Positions 1 to 6,981 are shown, numbered from the stretch's first letter. The stretch: DNA of 12,666 bases from Oscillospiraceae bacterium (GCA_003520555.1 DOUO01000037.1:1-12666); one strand, 5' to 3'. The notes: generated by a model from the letters alone, not told the origin. Program-made: numbers and translations.

Positions 1-81
1 GACGTAAACGGCGACGGCGTTGTTAATATAGATGACGCGACGATGATACAAAAATTCCTCGCGCGCATGATTGATTTGTAA
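1..81 (+). CDS. C-terminal end of a dockerin type I protein (partial)
   Basis: The first 26 codons are open from base 1 and end at TAA 79-81. They encode a segment starting DVNGDGVVNIDD, followed by ATMIQKFLARMIDL. This is the calcium-binding loop (D-x-N-x-D-G, then D at position 12) and the F-helix pattern of one half of a type I dockerin repeat. Dockerins bind cohesins on scaffoldins and so attach enzymes to a cellulosome or the cell surface. The first dockerin repeat and the catalytic or binding modules lie left of the window, so the enzyme type cannot be named. The protein ends right after the motif, as is usual for C-terminal dockerins. An isolated EF-hand repeat in another exported protein is a less likely alternative. 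The gene converges on lysC and shares the hairpin at 91-122 with it. Confidence 0.8.
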   Translation, partial: DVNGDGVVNIDDATMIQKFLARMIDL

Positions 82-85
82 GCAT

Positions 86-124
86 AAAGAAAAACCTGCT
101 GCACGGCTGTGCAACAGGTTTTTT
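86..124. terminator. Bidirectional intrinsic terminator between the dockerin gene and lysC
   Basis: Arms AAAACCTGCTGCAC (91-104) and GTGCAACAGGTTTT (109-122) pair around the loop GGCT. There is one C/A mismatch on the + strand, which becomes a G-U wobble on the - strand. A T-run (119-124) follows in the + direction, and an A-rich stretch (86-94) gives a U-run in the - direction. It lies 10 bp after the dockerin stop codon and 24 bp past the lysC stop, so it can serve both converging genes. Confidence 0.88.
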
Positions 125-145
125 GTTTATACCGATATTGATAAA

Positions 146-1354
146 TTAATCAAAAAATTTGCTGTGGATAGCCTTAACCGCCTTGTCGGCGTCGGAGGCG
201 TCAATAAGAACCGAAATCTTGATTTCGCTTGTGCTTATCATGCGGATGTTGATTTGAGCGTCGTAAAGAGCCTCAAACATCTTTGTGGCAACTCCCGAAT
301 GACTTTCCATGCCCGCGCCGACGATTGAAATCTTGGCAACGTCGTCATCGTAAAGAACCTCTTTTGCGCCGAGGGTGTTAATCATATAATCCTCAATGGC
401 CTCAACAGCTTCCTTGCCTCTTGACTTGGGAACCGTGAAGCTGATGTCCTTTTTGCCGTCGTGACCGATAGACTGCAAAATGATGTCGATGTTGATTTTC
501 TTCTTTGACAGCTTAGAGAACATCTTGAACGCAAGACCGGGATTGTTGGGAACTCCTATAACTGAAATTCTTGCAATATCTGTATCCTTGGCAACGCCGC
601 TGATTAACATTTTTTCCATTTTTGGTTTCTCCTTTACTATTGTACCGGGCGCCTTTGTCATTGAAGAAAGCACCTCAAGCTCGATTCCGTATTTTTTAGC
701 CATCTCAACCGAACGGTTGTTTAAAACCTGCGCGCCGAGGGTTGCAAGCTCAAGCATTTCGTCGTATGAAATTTCCTTAAGCTTCCTTGCGTTATCAACC
801 TTGCGCGGGTCGGCGGTATAAACGCCCTCAACGTCGGTGTAAATCTGGCAAAGGTCGGCGTGCATTGCCGCCGCGATTGCCACGGCGCTGGTGTCGGAAC
901 CGCCGCGTCCCAGGGTTGTGATGTCGCCGTAACGGGAAATTCCCTGGAAGCCTGCCACAACAACAATGTTCTTTTGGTCAAGCTCATCCTGAATTCGCGA
1001 AGCTTCAACGCGCTTGATTCTGGCGGAGGTGTGAGCCGACGAGGTTTCAAAGCCTGCCTGCCAGCCAAGCAGCGAGGTTGCGTGATAACCCAGCTTTTCA
1101 ATTGCCATCGCAAGAAGCGCAATTGAAATCTGCTCGCCTGCCGCCAAAAGCATATCCTTTTCGCGGCGTGAAGCGTTGGGGTTAATCTCATTTTGCTTTT
1201 CAATAAGGTCGTCGGTGGTGTCGCCCTGAGCGGATACAACAACCACAACGTCGTTGCCCTTTGCGTAGGTGTCGGTTACAATTTTTGCAACGTTCATCAC
1301 GCGTTCGGCGTTCGCCACAGAGCTGCCGCCGAATTTCTGAACTATCAAACTCAT
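146..1354 (-). CDS. lysC: Aspartate kinase, lysine-regulated monofunctional type
   Basis: The enzyme phosphorylates L-aspartate with ATP, the first step towards lysine/diaminopimelate, threonine and methionine. The 402 residues are close to B. subtilis LysC. The kinase domain covers about residues 1-240: KFGGSS at 7-12, AAGEQIS at 71-77, the nucleotide-site stretch TTLGRGGSDTSA at 146-157, and TDVEGVYTADPR at 173-184. Two ACT domains follow from about residue 260 (VIGVPNNPG and IVGAGMESHSGVA stretches); in this family they bind lysine for feedback inhibition. The start ATG at 1354 has a GGGAG site 8 nt upstream. The gene lies 88 bp after hom in the same direction and ends at the shared terminator. 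No lysine riboswitch is visible in the short gap upstream, so feedback on the enzyme is the likely control. An internal start is described separately. Confidence 0.95.
   Translation of the reverse strand: MSLIVQKFGGSSVANAERVMNVAKIVTDTYAKGNDVVVVVSAQGDTTDDLIEKQNEINPNASRREKDMLLAAGEQISIALLAMAIEKLGYHATSLLGWQAGFETSSAHTSARIKRVEASRIQDELDQKNIVVVAGFQGISRYGDITTLGRGGSDTSAVAIAAAMHADLCQIYTDVEGVYTADPRKVDNARKLKEISYDEMLELATLGAQVLNNRSVEMAKKYGIELEVLSSMTKAPGTIVKEKPKMEKMLISGVAKDTDIARISVIGVPNNPGLAFKMFSKLSKKKINIDIILQSIGHDGKKDISFTVPKSRGKEAVEAIEDYMINTLGAKEVLYDDDVAKISIVGAGMESHSGVATKMFEALYDAQINIRMISTSEIKISVLIDASDADKAVKAIHSKFFD
617..635 (-). promoter_or_regulatory. Internal ribosome binding site and ATG within lysC (candidate beta-subunit start)
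   Basis: On the - strand an AAAGGAG site (635-629) stands 9 nt before an in-frame ATG (619-617), Met246 of LysC, at the junction of the kinase and ACT regions. Initiation here would give a 157-residue protein (146-619) holding only the two ACT domains. In B. subtilis, aspartokinase II is known to be made as an alpha subunit and a C-terminal beta subunit from an in-phase internal start at the equivalent place. The match in position, phase and site strength supports the same arrangement; that it is used here is inference. Confidence 0.65.
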
Positions 1355-1405
1355 AAATTATACTCCCTTTTTATAGTGCTTGATTTCTCACAAAACTAAA
1401 TTGCA

Positions 1406-1426
1406 GGGGCAGTGTTTTACCGCCCC
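1406..1426 (-). other. Hairpin in the hom-lysC spacer
   Basis: Read on the - strand, GGGGCGGT and ACTGCCCC pair over 8 bp (one G-U) around an AAAAC loop. The G-U becomes an A/C mismatch on the + strand, so the structure fits the hom-lysC transcript. No run of T follows directly, so it is not a convincing terminator. It could stabilise the upstream message or reduce read-through between hom and lysC. Confidence 0.45.
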
Positions 1427-1442
1427 GAAAATAAACAGAAAA

Positions 1443-2672
1443 TTAAAGGTCGCCAATGCGGATTGCGGAAAGGATTTCAACGCCCTGTTCCTTAAGCGCC
1501 GCGGCTTTGTCAAGGAAATCGCCGTAACGCATTTCGGCGGTAAGCATTGCGCCTCTGTCGCTGCCCTTTGTAATAATGGCGTTAACCCTGCCGAACAAAT
1601 CCTCGGCCTTTTCAACCGCGCCTTCGCCCTTAAAGCGGATATACATGGCGCAAACGCTGTCGGTGTAATCAATAATGTTTTCGCCGTTGCCGTCTGTCCA
1701 GAAGATATGGCGTCTTGCCTTAAGGTGATGACAGCAGTCAACAACGTCCGCAACCACCGCGGAAGCTGTGGGAAGCTTGCCCGCGCCCTTGCCGTAGAAC
1801 ACAACGTCGTCGGTGCAGTCGCCTCTTACCATAATTCCGTTAAATTCGTTAACGATGTTTGCAAGCTGGCTTGAATTGGGCACAAGCATCGGCGCCGTAA
1901 TGATGTCAATTTTGCCGCCGTCAAGCTTTTTGACCTTGCCGATAAGCTTTATAACATAGCCGAATTTTTCGGCAAACTTAACATCCTCAAGGGTGATATC
2001 TGTAATTCCTTCGGTATGTACCGAATCGGGGTAAACGTGCTTGCCGTAAGCCAGTGAAGCAAGAATACAAATCTTGCGGCAGGCGTCGTGACCTTCGATG
2101 TCGGCGGCAGGATTTCTTTCGGCAAAGCCAAGCTCCTGCGCCAGCTTAAGGGCATCCTCAAACTGCATACCGTCCTCTATCATTTTAGTCAGAATAAAGT
2201 TGGTTGTACCGTTTAAAATACCGGCAATTTCGTTGACGTTGTTTGCGACAAGGCACTGATTCATCGGGCGGATAATAGGAATACCGCCGCCTACGGAAGC
2301 TTCAAACAGGAAGTTGACGTTTTCTTCCTTTGCAATCTGCAAAAGCTCCGCGCCGTGCGCCGCAACCAGCTCTTTGTTTGAGGTCGTAACGCTTTTGCCC
2401 GCCTTAAGGCAACGCTTGACGTAATCGTAGGCAGGGTTTAAGCCGCCCATAACCTCAACCACAACCCTGATTTCGCGGTCGTTGATAATTTCTTCAAAAT
2501 CCTTGGTAAATCTGTCGGCAATCGGACTGTCCGGAAATTCGCGAAGGTCAAGAACCTTTTTGATGTGAATTTCCTCTCCCAGGCTCGCAAAAAGCTTTTG
2601 CTTGTGAGTCAAAAGAATTTCCGCAACGCCCGAACCGACAACTCCGTGTCCCATAATTGCTACTGATACCAT
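1443..2672 (-). CDS. hom: Homoserine dehydrogenase with C-terminal ACT domain
   Basis: It reduces aspartate semialdehyde to homoserine with NAD(P)H, the branch point to threonine and methionine. From the chosen start the protein has 409 residues. The nucleotide-binding motif GHGVVGSG is at 9-15, TTSNK at 96-100, EASVGGGIP at 124-132 and GTTNFI at 155-160. The family signature AERNPAADIEGHD with catalytic-type Lys200 lies at about 184-200. An ACT-like domain fills roughly residues 330-409 and in this family usually senses threonine. The start is taken at ATG 2672 because the AAAGGA site (2690-2685) overlaps the earlier ATG at 2684 and lies 12 nt before this one; the earlier start would add MVLD. 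Its neighbours are a penicillin-binding protein gene 81 bp upstream and lysC 88 bp downstream. Confidence 0.94.
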   Translation of the reverse strand: MVSVAIMGHGVVGSGVAEILLTHKQKLFASLGEEIHIKKVLDLREFPDSPIADRFTKDFEEIINDREIRVVVEVMGGLNPAYDYVKRCLKAGKSVTTSNKELVAAHGAELLQIAKEENVNFLFEASVGGGIPIIRPMNQCLVANNVNEIAGILNGTTNFILTKMIEDGMQFEDALKLAQELGFAERNPAADIEGHDACRKICILASLAYGKHVYPDSVHTEGITDITLEDVKFAEKFGYVIKLIGKVKKLDGGKIDIITAPMLVPNSSQLANIVNEFNGIMVRGDCTDDVVFYGKGAGKLPTASAVVADVVDCCHHLKARRHIFWTDGNGENIIDYTDSVCAMYIRFKGEGAVEKAEDLFGRVNAIITKGSDRGAMLTAEMRYGDFLDKAAALKEQGVEILSAIRIGDL

Positions 2673-2701
2673 ATCTAAAACCATCCTTTAGTAAGTGATT
2701 A

Positions 2702-2737
2702 GTGGTTAAAACACGTCGGTGTTTAATCGTTAACCAC
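2702..2737 (-). other. Two-part stem-loop in the spacer before hom
   Basis: Outer arms GTGGTTA and TAACCAC (2702-2708 with 2731-2737) enclose a perfect inner hairpin, AAACAC and GTGTTT around a 4-nt loop (2709-2724). A 6-nt bulge lies on one side. The element fills most of the spacer between the penicillin-binding protein stop and hom. It lacks a following T-run on the - strand, so a processing site, protein-binding site or weak terminator are all possible. I see no clear promoter for hom in this spacer. Confidence 0.45.
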
Positions 2738-2753
2738 GTTTATTGATTGTTAA

Positions 2754-5180
2754 TTATTCCGGCGTAATCTGGCCGCCTTCGCTGCTCTGCTGCGGTTCTC
2801 CGCTTCTGCCTCCGCCGCCCGAGGCCTCGCTGCCCTGTGAAGCTTCGCTGCCCTGCGACGCTTCGCCTGAGCCCGAGGCTTGTGAAGCTTCGCCGCCGGA
2901 AACCTCGCTGCCCTGCGACGCTTCGCCTGAGCCCGAGCTTTGCTCGCCCGAATATGACGACTGCTCCGAATAGCTGCTTTCGCCGGTGTAGCTTTGGTCG
3001 CCGCCGAAGCTGTAATCTCCGTAGTAAGCGTCGCCGTAGCCCGGCATGTTGTCCTCGGTGTAATAGCCTATATATTTGCCCGAAACATTTTCGGTGGAAA
3101 CAATAAGACCCGTAAGCGGATTATAGGTTGCGGGTTTTGCGTTGGGCGAAAGCAGATAATCCTTTTTCTCCTTGTTTTTAAGGTATTCGCCCATAACCTT
3201 GGCAAAGAATTTAGCCGAACGCGTTGTGTCCGAAATCGTGTGCGGGCTGTCAAAGCCTGTCCACGTTGCCATTACGCAGTAGGGCGAAAGACCGCAGAAC
3301 CACGAGTCCTTGTCGTCGTTGGTGGTACCTGTTTTGCCGACAATATCCCAGCCTGAAATCTGAGCGTGAACCGCGTTGGTGTGCTGGCTGTTTTCAACGT
3401 TGTAATGCAGGAGCCTGTTCATAATGGTGGCGGTTTCTTCCGAATACGCCTGCTTGGGAATCGCGTCGCGGTTGTCGATGATTGTGTTGTCCTCGGAATC
3501 CGTCACGTAATAATAGGTGTAGGGCTTGTAATAAAGTCCGCCGTTGCCCATATATGTGAAGCCTGCCGCCATTTCACGCACGGTAACACCGCCGTTCATA
3601 CCGCCTATGGAAAGAGAACCTATCTGGTACTGGTCGCTTTCCGCCAAATGAGTGAAGCCCATTTTTGTGACAGCCTTCTCATACGCGGCCGAAGGACCGC
3701 CTACCATCTGCAAAACCTGAACCGCGGTTGCGTTTGATGAGTACTCGATAGCGTCGGGCAGAAGCATGTTGCCGAAGTATGAACCGTAGGCGTTGCTCGG
3801 TCCCGCGGTATATGTGTCGGTTGATTCGTTGTATTCGTATTTTTCAATTGGTTCGTCAAGAACGGTTGACGAATAGTAAAGCTGCTTGCTGTCAATGCCC
3901 ATGGGGTAAACAAACACGGGCTTGATTGAAGAACCGGGCTGCAGCGCCGAGTGCGTGGCTCTGTCCCACGCAAGGTCGGTGGTTTTTCTCTGTGAGCTTC
4001 CCACCGTGGCAATAACTCTGCCGTCAAAGCCCATCATCACCGAACCTATTTGAAGCTCCGGATCGCCCGAACGGTCCATATTAATTGCCGCTTGCTCGAT
4101 GTAGCTCTGCATCTGCTCGTCAATAGCGCAGTATATTTTTAAGCCCTCTGTGTAAATCTTTTCGCTTGCCGCGCCCTCGCTGATGTTGTAGTAGTCCGCG
4201 AGGTCGGCCTTAAGGTCATAGAACATCTGGTCATAATACCAGTTCTGTACATAATCGGCGTCGTCATCGTCCTCTTCGCTGATGTTTTTGCGGCCTACAA
4301 ACTTCATCTTTGCGGATTCCTGCTTTGCCGCCTCGTATTCCTTCTGCGAAATTTTACCCTGGTCGTACATTTCCTTAAGTATAATTTCGCGGCGAACCTT
4401 GTTTTGGTCGGGGTAAAGCAGCGGATTCCAGCGCGAAGGGTTCTGCGTAATTCCGGCAATCGCGGCGCATTCGGCAAGAGAACAGTTGCGTATGCTCTTG
4501 TCAAAGTAAAGCTGAGCCGCCGCCTCAACGCCCTGGCAGTTGTTGCCGAAGTTTACAACGTTTAAGTAAGCTTCCAAAATCTGATCTTTGGTGTATTCCT
4601 GCTCAAGCTTAAGAGCCTTGGTAATTTCGCGCAGCTTACGCGTAATTGAAACCTCGTTGTCGTCGGTGATATTTTTAATAAGCTGCTGTGTAATTGTTGA
4701 ACCGCCGTACGAATCTCCGCCGGTCGCGAGCGTGCCCACAGCCGAAAGCGTACGCGTCCAGTCAACGCCGTTGTGGTCGTAAAAACGCTTGTCCTCAATG
4801 GCAATGATGGATTCCTTCATCGCCTGGGGGATGTCGTTGTTATTAACCCATATACGGTTTTCCGTGCTGTACAGCTTTTGGCGCTCAACAAATTCGCCCG
4901 TATTGCTGTCTTTAACGAAAATACGGCTGGTCTGGTTCATCGACTTTGCCTTTAGGTCAATTCCCGTAGGCTCCGAGGCGAGCGTAAAAATATAAATTGA
5001 AAGGGAAACCAGCGTAATGATTCCCGTTATAAAAAGCACCGAGAAAACCGTCAGAAGAAGCTTTCCCACTACCTTCAGAAAATTTTTACCGCCGCCCGGC
5101 TTTTTTTGCGGAGATACCACCCCGGACTCGGCAAGCTTGTCGGTGTAGTTGCTTATGTCTGTTTCACGTTTATTTCGCAT
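2754..5180 (-). CDS. Class A penicillin-binding protein (transglycosylase plus transpeptidase, PBP1A type)
   Basis: This membrane-anchored enzyme polymerises lipid II into glycan strands and cross-links them. Of its 808 residues, about 1-35 are a charged cytoplasmic tail and about 36-68 a single membrane segment. The GT51 transglycosylase follows: [13 protein letters not shown] at 129-141 with catalytic Glu129, [12 protein letters not shown] at 159-170, and RKLRE at 181-185. The transpeptidase has all three motifs: SSIK with nucleophile Ser417, SSN at 481-483 and KTGT at 616-619. A DDDD-containing acidic patch lies at 302-309. From about 725 the outer tail is low in complexity, rich in Ser, Gly, Glu and Gln, with a 20-residue repeat. 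Start ATG 5180 has GAGGAG 5 nt upstream. It is the first of three - strand genes; whether hom and lysC share its transcript is not shown. Confidence 0.95.
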   Translation of the reverse strand: MRNKRETDISNYTDKLAESGVVSPQKKPGGGKNFLKVVGKLLLTVFSVLFITGIITLVSLSIYIFTLASEPTGIDLKAKSMNQTSRIFVKDSNTGEFVERQKLYSTENRIWVNNNDIPQAMKESIIAIEDKRFYDHNGVDWTRTLSAVGTLATGGDSYGGSTITQQLIKNITDDNEVSITRKLREITKALKLEQEYTKDQILEAYLNVVNFGNNCQGVEAAAQLYFDKSIRNCSLAECAAIAGITQNPSRWNPLLYPDQNKVRREIILKEMYDQGKISQKEYEAAKQESAKMKFVGRKNISEEDDDDADYVQNWYYDQMFYDLKADLADYYNISEGAASEKIYTEGLKIYCAIDEQMQSYIEQAAINMDRSGDPELQIGSVMMGFDGRVIATVGSSQRKTTDLAWDRATHSALQPGSSIKPVFVYPMGIDSKQLYYSSTVLDEPIEKYEYNESTDTYTAGPSNAYGSYFGNMLLPDAIEYSSNATAVQVLQMVGGPSAAYEKAVTKMGFTHLAESDQYQIGSLSIGGMNGGVTVREMAAGFTYMGNGGLYYKPYTYYYVTDSEDNTIIDNRDAIPKQAYSEETATIMNRLLHYNVENSQHTNAVHAQISGWDIVGKTGTTNDDKDSWFCGLSPYCVMATWTGFDSPHTISDTTRSAKFFAKVMGEYLKNKEKKDYLLSPNAKPATYNPLTGLIVSTENVSGKYIGYYTEDNMPGYGDAYYGDYSFGGDQSYTGESSYSEQSSYSGEQSSGSGEASQGSEVSGGEASQASGSGEASQGSEASQGSEASGGGGRSGEPQQSSEGGQITPE
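2845..2937 (-). repeat. 33-bp tandem-type direct repeat in the penicillin-binding protein tail
   Basis: Positions 2845-2877 and 2905-2937 are identical over 33 bp with a 60-bp period. They encode the peptide [11 protein letters not shown] twice (residues 749-759 and 769-779). Shorter GEASQ and GSEAS units surround them. The 60-bp period keeps frame, so gain or loss of a unit would change tail length without breaking the gene. Confidence 0.85.
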
Positions 5181-5274
5181 ATTTACTCCTCTTGTGTAAT
5201 CAAACTTGGGAAAAACCTGCTTGAATATTATCCGTAAAGCGCGGAAATATTGCCGAAAAAAGGCGTGCTTCCGA

Positions 5275-5324
5275 AAAGTGCTATTATCGGATTATAAATA
5301 TTAATATTGTTATTATAGCACTTT
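5275..5324. promoter_or_regulatory. Inverted repeat in the divergent spacer between the PBP and BofC-like genes
   Basis: The 289-bp spacer 5181-5469 is very AT-rich and holds no convincing gene. Within it AAAGTGCTAT (5275-5284) and ATAGCACTTT (5315-5324) form exact 10-bp arms around a 30-bp AT-rich centre, which contains the palindrome AATATTAATATT (5297-5308). On the - strand the right arm overlaps a TATAAT (5317-5312), a possible -10 for the penicillin-binding protein gene. The only -35 at normal spacing is a poor TTTATT. The repeat could be a paired operator site or a leader hairpin. No matching regulator is recognised. Confidence 0.4.
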
Positions 5325-5469
5325 AAAAGTAAAAAATAAATATCTTAAGTTAAATTTTTATTAGAAAAAATAAGTTTACCTTCCTCGAATTTTATGAAAA
5401 TGGGTGAATATACGCGCTTTGAACGGAAAAACTAAGGTCAAAGCATTATTTTTGATAGGAATGATTTGT

Positions 5470-5778
5470 GTGAAAAAAGCAATCTGCATTGCCGCGACGG
5501 GTGTAATTTTAATTTCAAGCGTGTTCATCGGCGAGCTTTCCGCCCCTTCAAACGCCTCCGCCGCGGGCGCCTCCGCGCATACCGAACCCAACAAATACGT
5601 AATAAAGTCGGAAAGCGGCAGGCTTGTGGTGTATAAAAAGGGAGCCGACGCCCCGTTTATGACTACGGAAACCTTTTCAACCGGGCTTCCGAAATCCGAC
5701 GCCGACAGGCTCGCCGAGGGCGTTGAGGTCGAGGGCGAACAGAAGCTCAGAAAAACCCTTGAGGATTACTGCTCGTAA
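5470..5778 (+). CDS. Small exported protein with BofC C-terminal-like domain
   Basis: A start at GTG 5470 is preferred because AGGA (5457-5460) stands 9 nt before it; the longer reading from GTG 5404 adds 22 residues ahead of the signal sequence. The product is 102 residues. Lys-Lys and a hydrophobic stretch of about 20 residues end in a small-residue region (SNASA), which looks like a signal peptide cut near residue 30-35. The mature part has a YVIKSESGRLVVYKKGADAP stretch, a Thr/Ser-rich middle, LPKSDADRLAEGVEVE, and ends LEDYCS. From memory this layout (strand-rich 'Y-x-x-x-G-x-x-x-V', then 'LP..D...L..G..V', then 'LEDY') resembles small clostridial proteins with a BofC C-terminal domain; BofC in B. 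subtilis controls forespore signalling. The family call is tentative and the role here unknown. The gene stands alone between the penicillin-binding protein gene and the fab operon. Confidence 0.68.
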   Translation: MKKAICIAATGVILISSVFIGELSAPSNASAAGASAHTEPNKYVIKSESGRLVVYKKGADAPFMTTETFSTGLPKSDADRLAEGVEVEGEQKLRKTLEDYCS

Positions 5779-5843
5779 CTTACAAAAATATTTTTACGGC
5801 CGTAAGGATAATTTTTTGCCGTTTTGCTTCACGACAGGTGTAT

Positions 5844-5883
5844 AAAGCGCTGTTTGCCGACAAATTTGTGCAAACAGCGCTTT
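5844..5883 (+). terminator. Long hairpin after the BofC-like gene, probable terminator
   Basis: AAAGCGCTGTTTG (5844-5856) and CAAACAGCGCTTT (5871-5883) pair perfectly over 13 bp around a 14-nt loop. It starts 65 bp past the stop codon and ends 20 bp before the fab -35 box. The downstream T-tract is short and broken (TTTGTTT), so termination may be partial or rely on the A/U end pairs. The symmetry would also work on the - strand. Confidence 0.6.
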
Positions 5884-5903
5884 GTTTAACGCTGTTTCGG
5901 TAA

Positions 5904-5932
5904 TTGACATTTTCCCTGATTTGAGGTATGAT
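5904..5932 (+). promoter_or_regulatory. Sigma-A type promoter of the fab/acc operon
   Basis: TTGACA (5904-5909), a 17-bp spacer and TATGAT (5927-5932) make a near-consensus vegetative promoter. It sits about 98 bp upstream of the fabK ATG, with transcription expected to begin near 5939-5941. It is the strongest promoter I can see in the window, and the tight gene spacing downstream suggests it drives all eight genes. Confidence 0.85.
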
Positions 5933-5937
5933 ATATC

Positions 5938-5971
5938 TAATAATGCCATACTTGGCTTATTATGTTTTTTT
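5938..5971 (+). promoter_or_regulatory. Dyad with T7 tract at the fab transcription start: candidate operator or attenuator
   Basis: TAATAATGCCA (5938-5948), a TACT loop, and TGGCTTATTA (5953-5962) form an inverted repeat with one bulged T, followed by ATG and seven T (5965-5971). As RNA it reads as a small intrinsic terminator at the very start of the leader. As DNA it is an operator-like dyad over the +1 region. It does not match the FapR or FabT consensus sites as I remember them. A second TTATTAT (5970-5976) repeats the right arm sequence and could compete for pairing. Which role applies cannot be told from sequence. Confidence 0.5.
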
Positions 5972-5989
5972 ATTATAGTTAATTGCTGC

Positions 5990-6009
5990 CGGCTGATGAA
6001 AATCAGCTG
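5990..6009 (+). other. GAAA-tetraloop hairpin just upstream of the fabK ribosome binding site
   Basis: CGGCTGAT and ATCAGCTG pair over 8 bp (one G-U) around a GAAA tetraloop. The stem ends 5 nt before AAGGAG (6015-6020), the fabK ribosome binding site, without covering it. It may protect the 5' end of the mRNA, keep the site open, or be part of a leader switch. Confidence 0.55.
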
Positions 6010-6030
6010 TAAAAAAGGAGAGTTGTACAT

Positions 6031-6981
6031 ATGATTTCTACAGTTATAGATAAAGAGCTCGGTCTTGAGTTCCCTATTTTTCAGGGAGGCATGGCATGGG
6101 TAGCCGACGCGTCTCTTGCCGCGGGCGTTTCAAACGCGGGCGGTTTGGGCTTAATCGCCGCAATGAATTCAAACGGCGAGCAGCTTCGCGCGGAAATTAA
6201 AAAGTGCAAGGAGCTTACAAACAAGCCCTTCGGCGTAAACATCATGCTCATGAGCCCGTTTGCGGACGAAGTCGCTGACGTTGTGGTTGAGGAAGGCGTA
6301 AAGGTTGTTACCACAGGCGCAGGCAACCCCGGCAAATACATGGCAAAATGGACCGAAGCCGGAATTAAAGTAATTCCGGTTGTGGCAAGCGTAGCCCTTG
6401 CCAGAAAAATGGAAAAAAGCGGAGCGTTCGCGCTTATTGCCGAAGGCGGCGAAAGCGGCGGACACGTGGGCGAGCTTACAACAATGGCGCTTGTGCCTCA
6501 GGTGGTTGACGCGGTGTCAATCCCCGTCATCGCGGCGGGCGGCATTGCCGACGGCAGACAAATTGCCGCGGCGTTCATGCTGGGCGCTGTGGGCGTGCAG
6601 GTCGGAACAAGATTTCTTGTGGCTGAGGAATGTACGATTTCGCAGGCATATAAGGATAAGGTTTTAAAGGCAAAGGATCATGACTCCGTGGTAACGGGCA
6701 AGCGTCTGGGACATCCGGTGCGCTCAATCCGCAACGCCTTTACAAGGGAATACGCAAAGGCGGAATACGACTCCTCAAGGGTGTCCGACGAGGAGCTTGA
6801 AAAAATGGCCACAGGCGTGCTTCGCATAGCCGCGCGCGAGGGCGACGTCAAAAACGGCTGCGTTCTTGCCGGACAGGTGGCAAGCATGGTAAAAAAGGAA
6901 CAGCCCGCGCGTGAAATTATCACCGAAATGTTTGAGCAGGCTGAAGAAGTGTTGAACGGAGCGTCAAAATGGGTAAAATAG
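6031..6981 (+). CDS. fabK: Enoyl-ACP reductase II (FMN-dependent, FabK)
   Basis: It reduces trans-2-enoyl-ACP to acyl-ACP with NAD(P)H through FMN, the last step of each elongation cycle. The 316 residues form a TIM barrel of the nitronate monooxygenase/FabK superfamily. Visible landmarks are FPIFQGGMAWVAD near 14-26, NAGGLG at 35-40, GVNIMLMSP at 68-76, the active-site loop EGGESGGHVGE at 138-148 with His145, GGIADG at 170-175 and GTRF at 192-195. Length is close to Streptococcus pneumoniae FabK. Because sequence alone can confuse FabK with nitronate monooxygenase, its place at the head of a fatty acid operon is important support. A GGAG site lies 10 nt before the ATG. The end overlaps fabD by 13 bp. 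FabK enzymes are known to be insensitive to triclosan. Confidence 0.94.
   Translation: MISTVIDKELGLEFPIFQGGMAWVADASLAAGVSNAGGLGLIAAMNSNGEQLRAEIKKCKELTNKPFGVNIMLMSPFADEVADVVVEEGVKVVTTGAGNPGKYMAKWTEAGIKVIPVVASVALARKMEKSGAFALIAEGGESGGHVGELTTMALVPQVVDAVSIPVIAAGGIADGRQIAAAFMLGAVGVQVGTRFLVAEECTISQAYKDKVLKAKDHDSVVTGKRLGHPVRSIRNAFTREYAKAEYDSSRVSDEELEKMATGVLRIAAREGDVKNGCVLAGQVASMVKKEQPAREIITEMFEQAEEVLNGASKWVK

Noticed and set aside
71..328. + strand open frame of 85 codons starting in the dockerin tail
   Set aside because: It runs through the terminator hairpin into the antisense of lysC and has no supporting start site.
721..1248. Second open frame of 175 codons on the - strand inside lysC
   Set aside because: It overlaps the conserved kinase domain in another frame, is rich in Arg, Pro and Thr as out-of-frame translations often are, and has no own ribosome binding site.
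1355..1442. Possible lysine riboswitch before lysC
   Set aside because: The 88-bp gap is too short for the lysine riboswitch, and only one simple hairpin is present.
5404..5469. Upstream GTG and internal ATG (5461) as starts of the BofC-like gene
   Set aside because: GTG 5404 has no ribosome binding site and gives an odd extension before the signal peptide; ATG 5461 directly abuts the AGGA. GTG 5470 has correct spacing.
5784..5805. Two overlapping 12-bp palindromes (AAAAATATTTTT and TTACGGCCGTAA)
   Set aside because: They have no loop room for a stable hairpin and the first is simple A/T sequence. They may be chance, with no promoter beside them.
5794..6030. - strand open frame of 78 codons covering the fab leader
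   Set aside because: It covers the promoter, both leader hairpins and the 13-bp hairpin, and shows no ribosome binding site or family resemblance. Non-coding regulatory use explains the stretch better.
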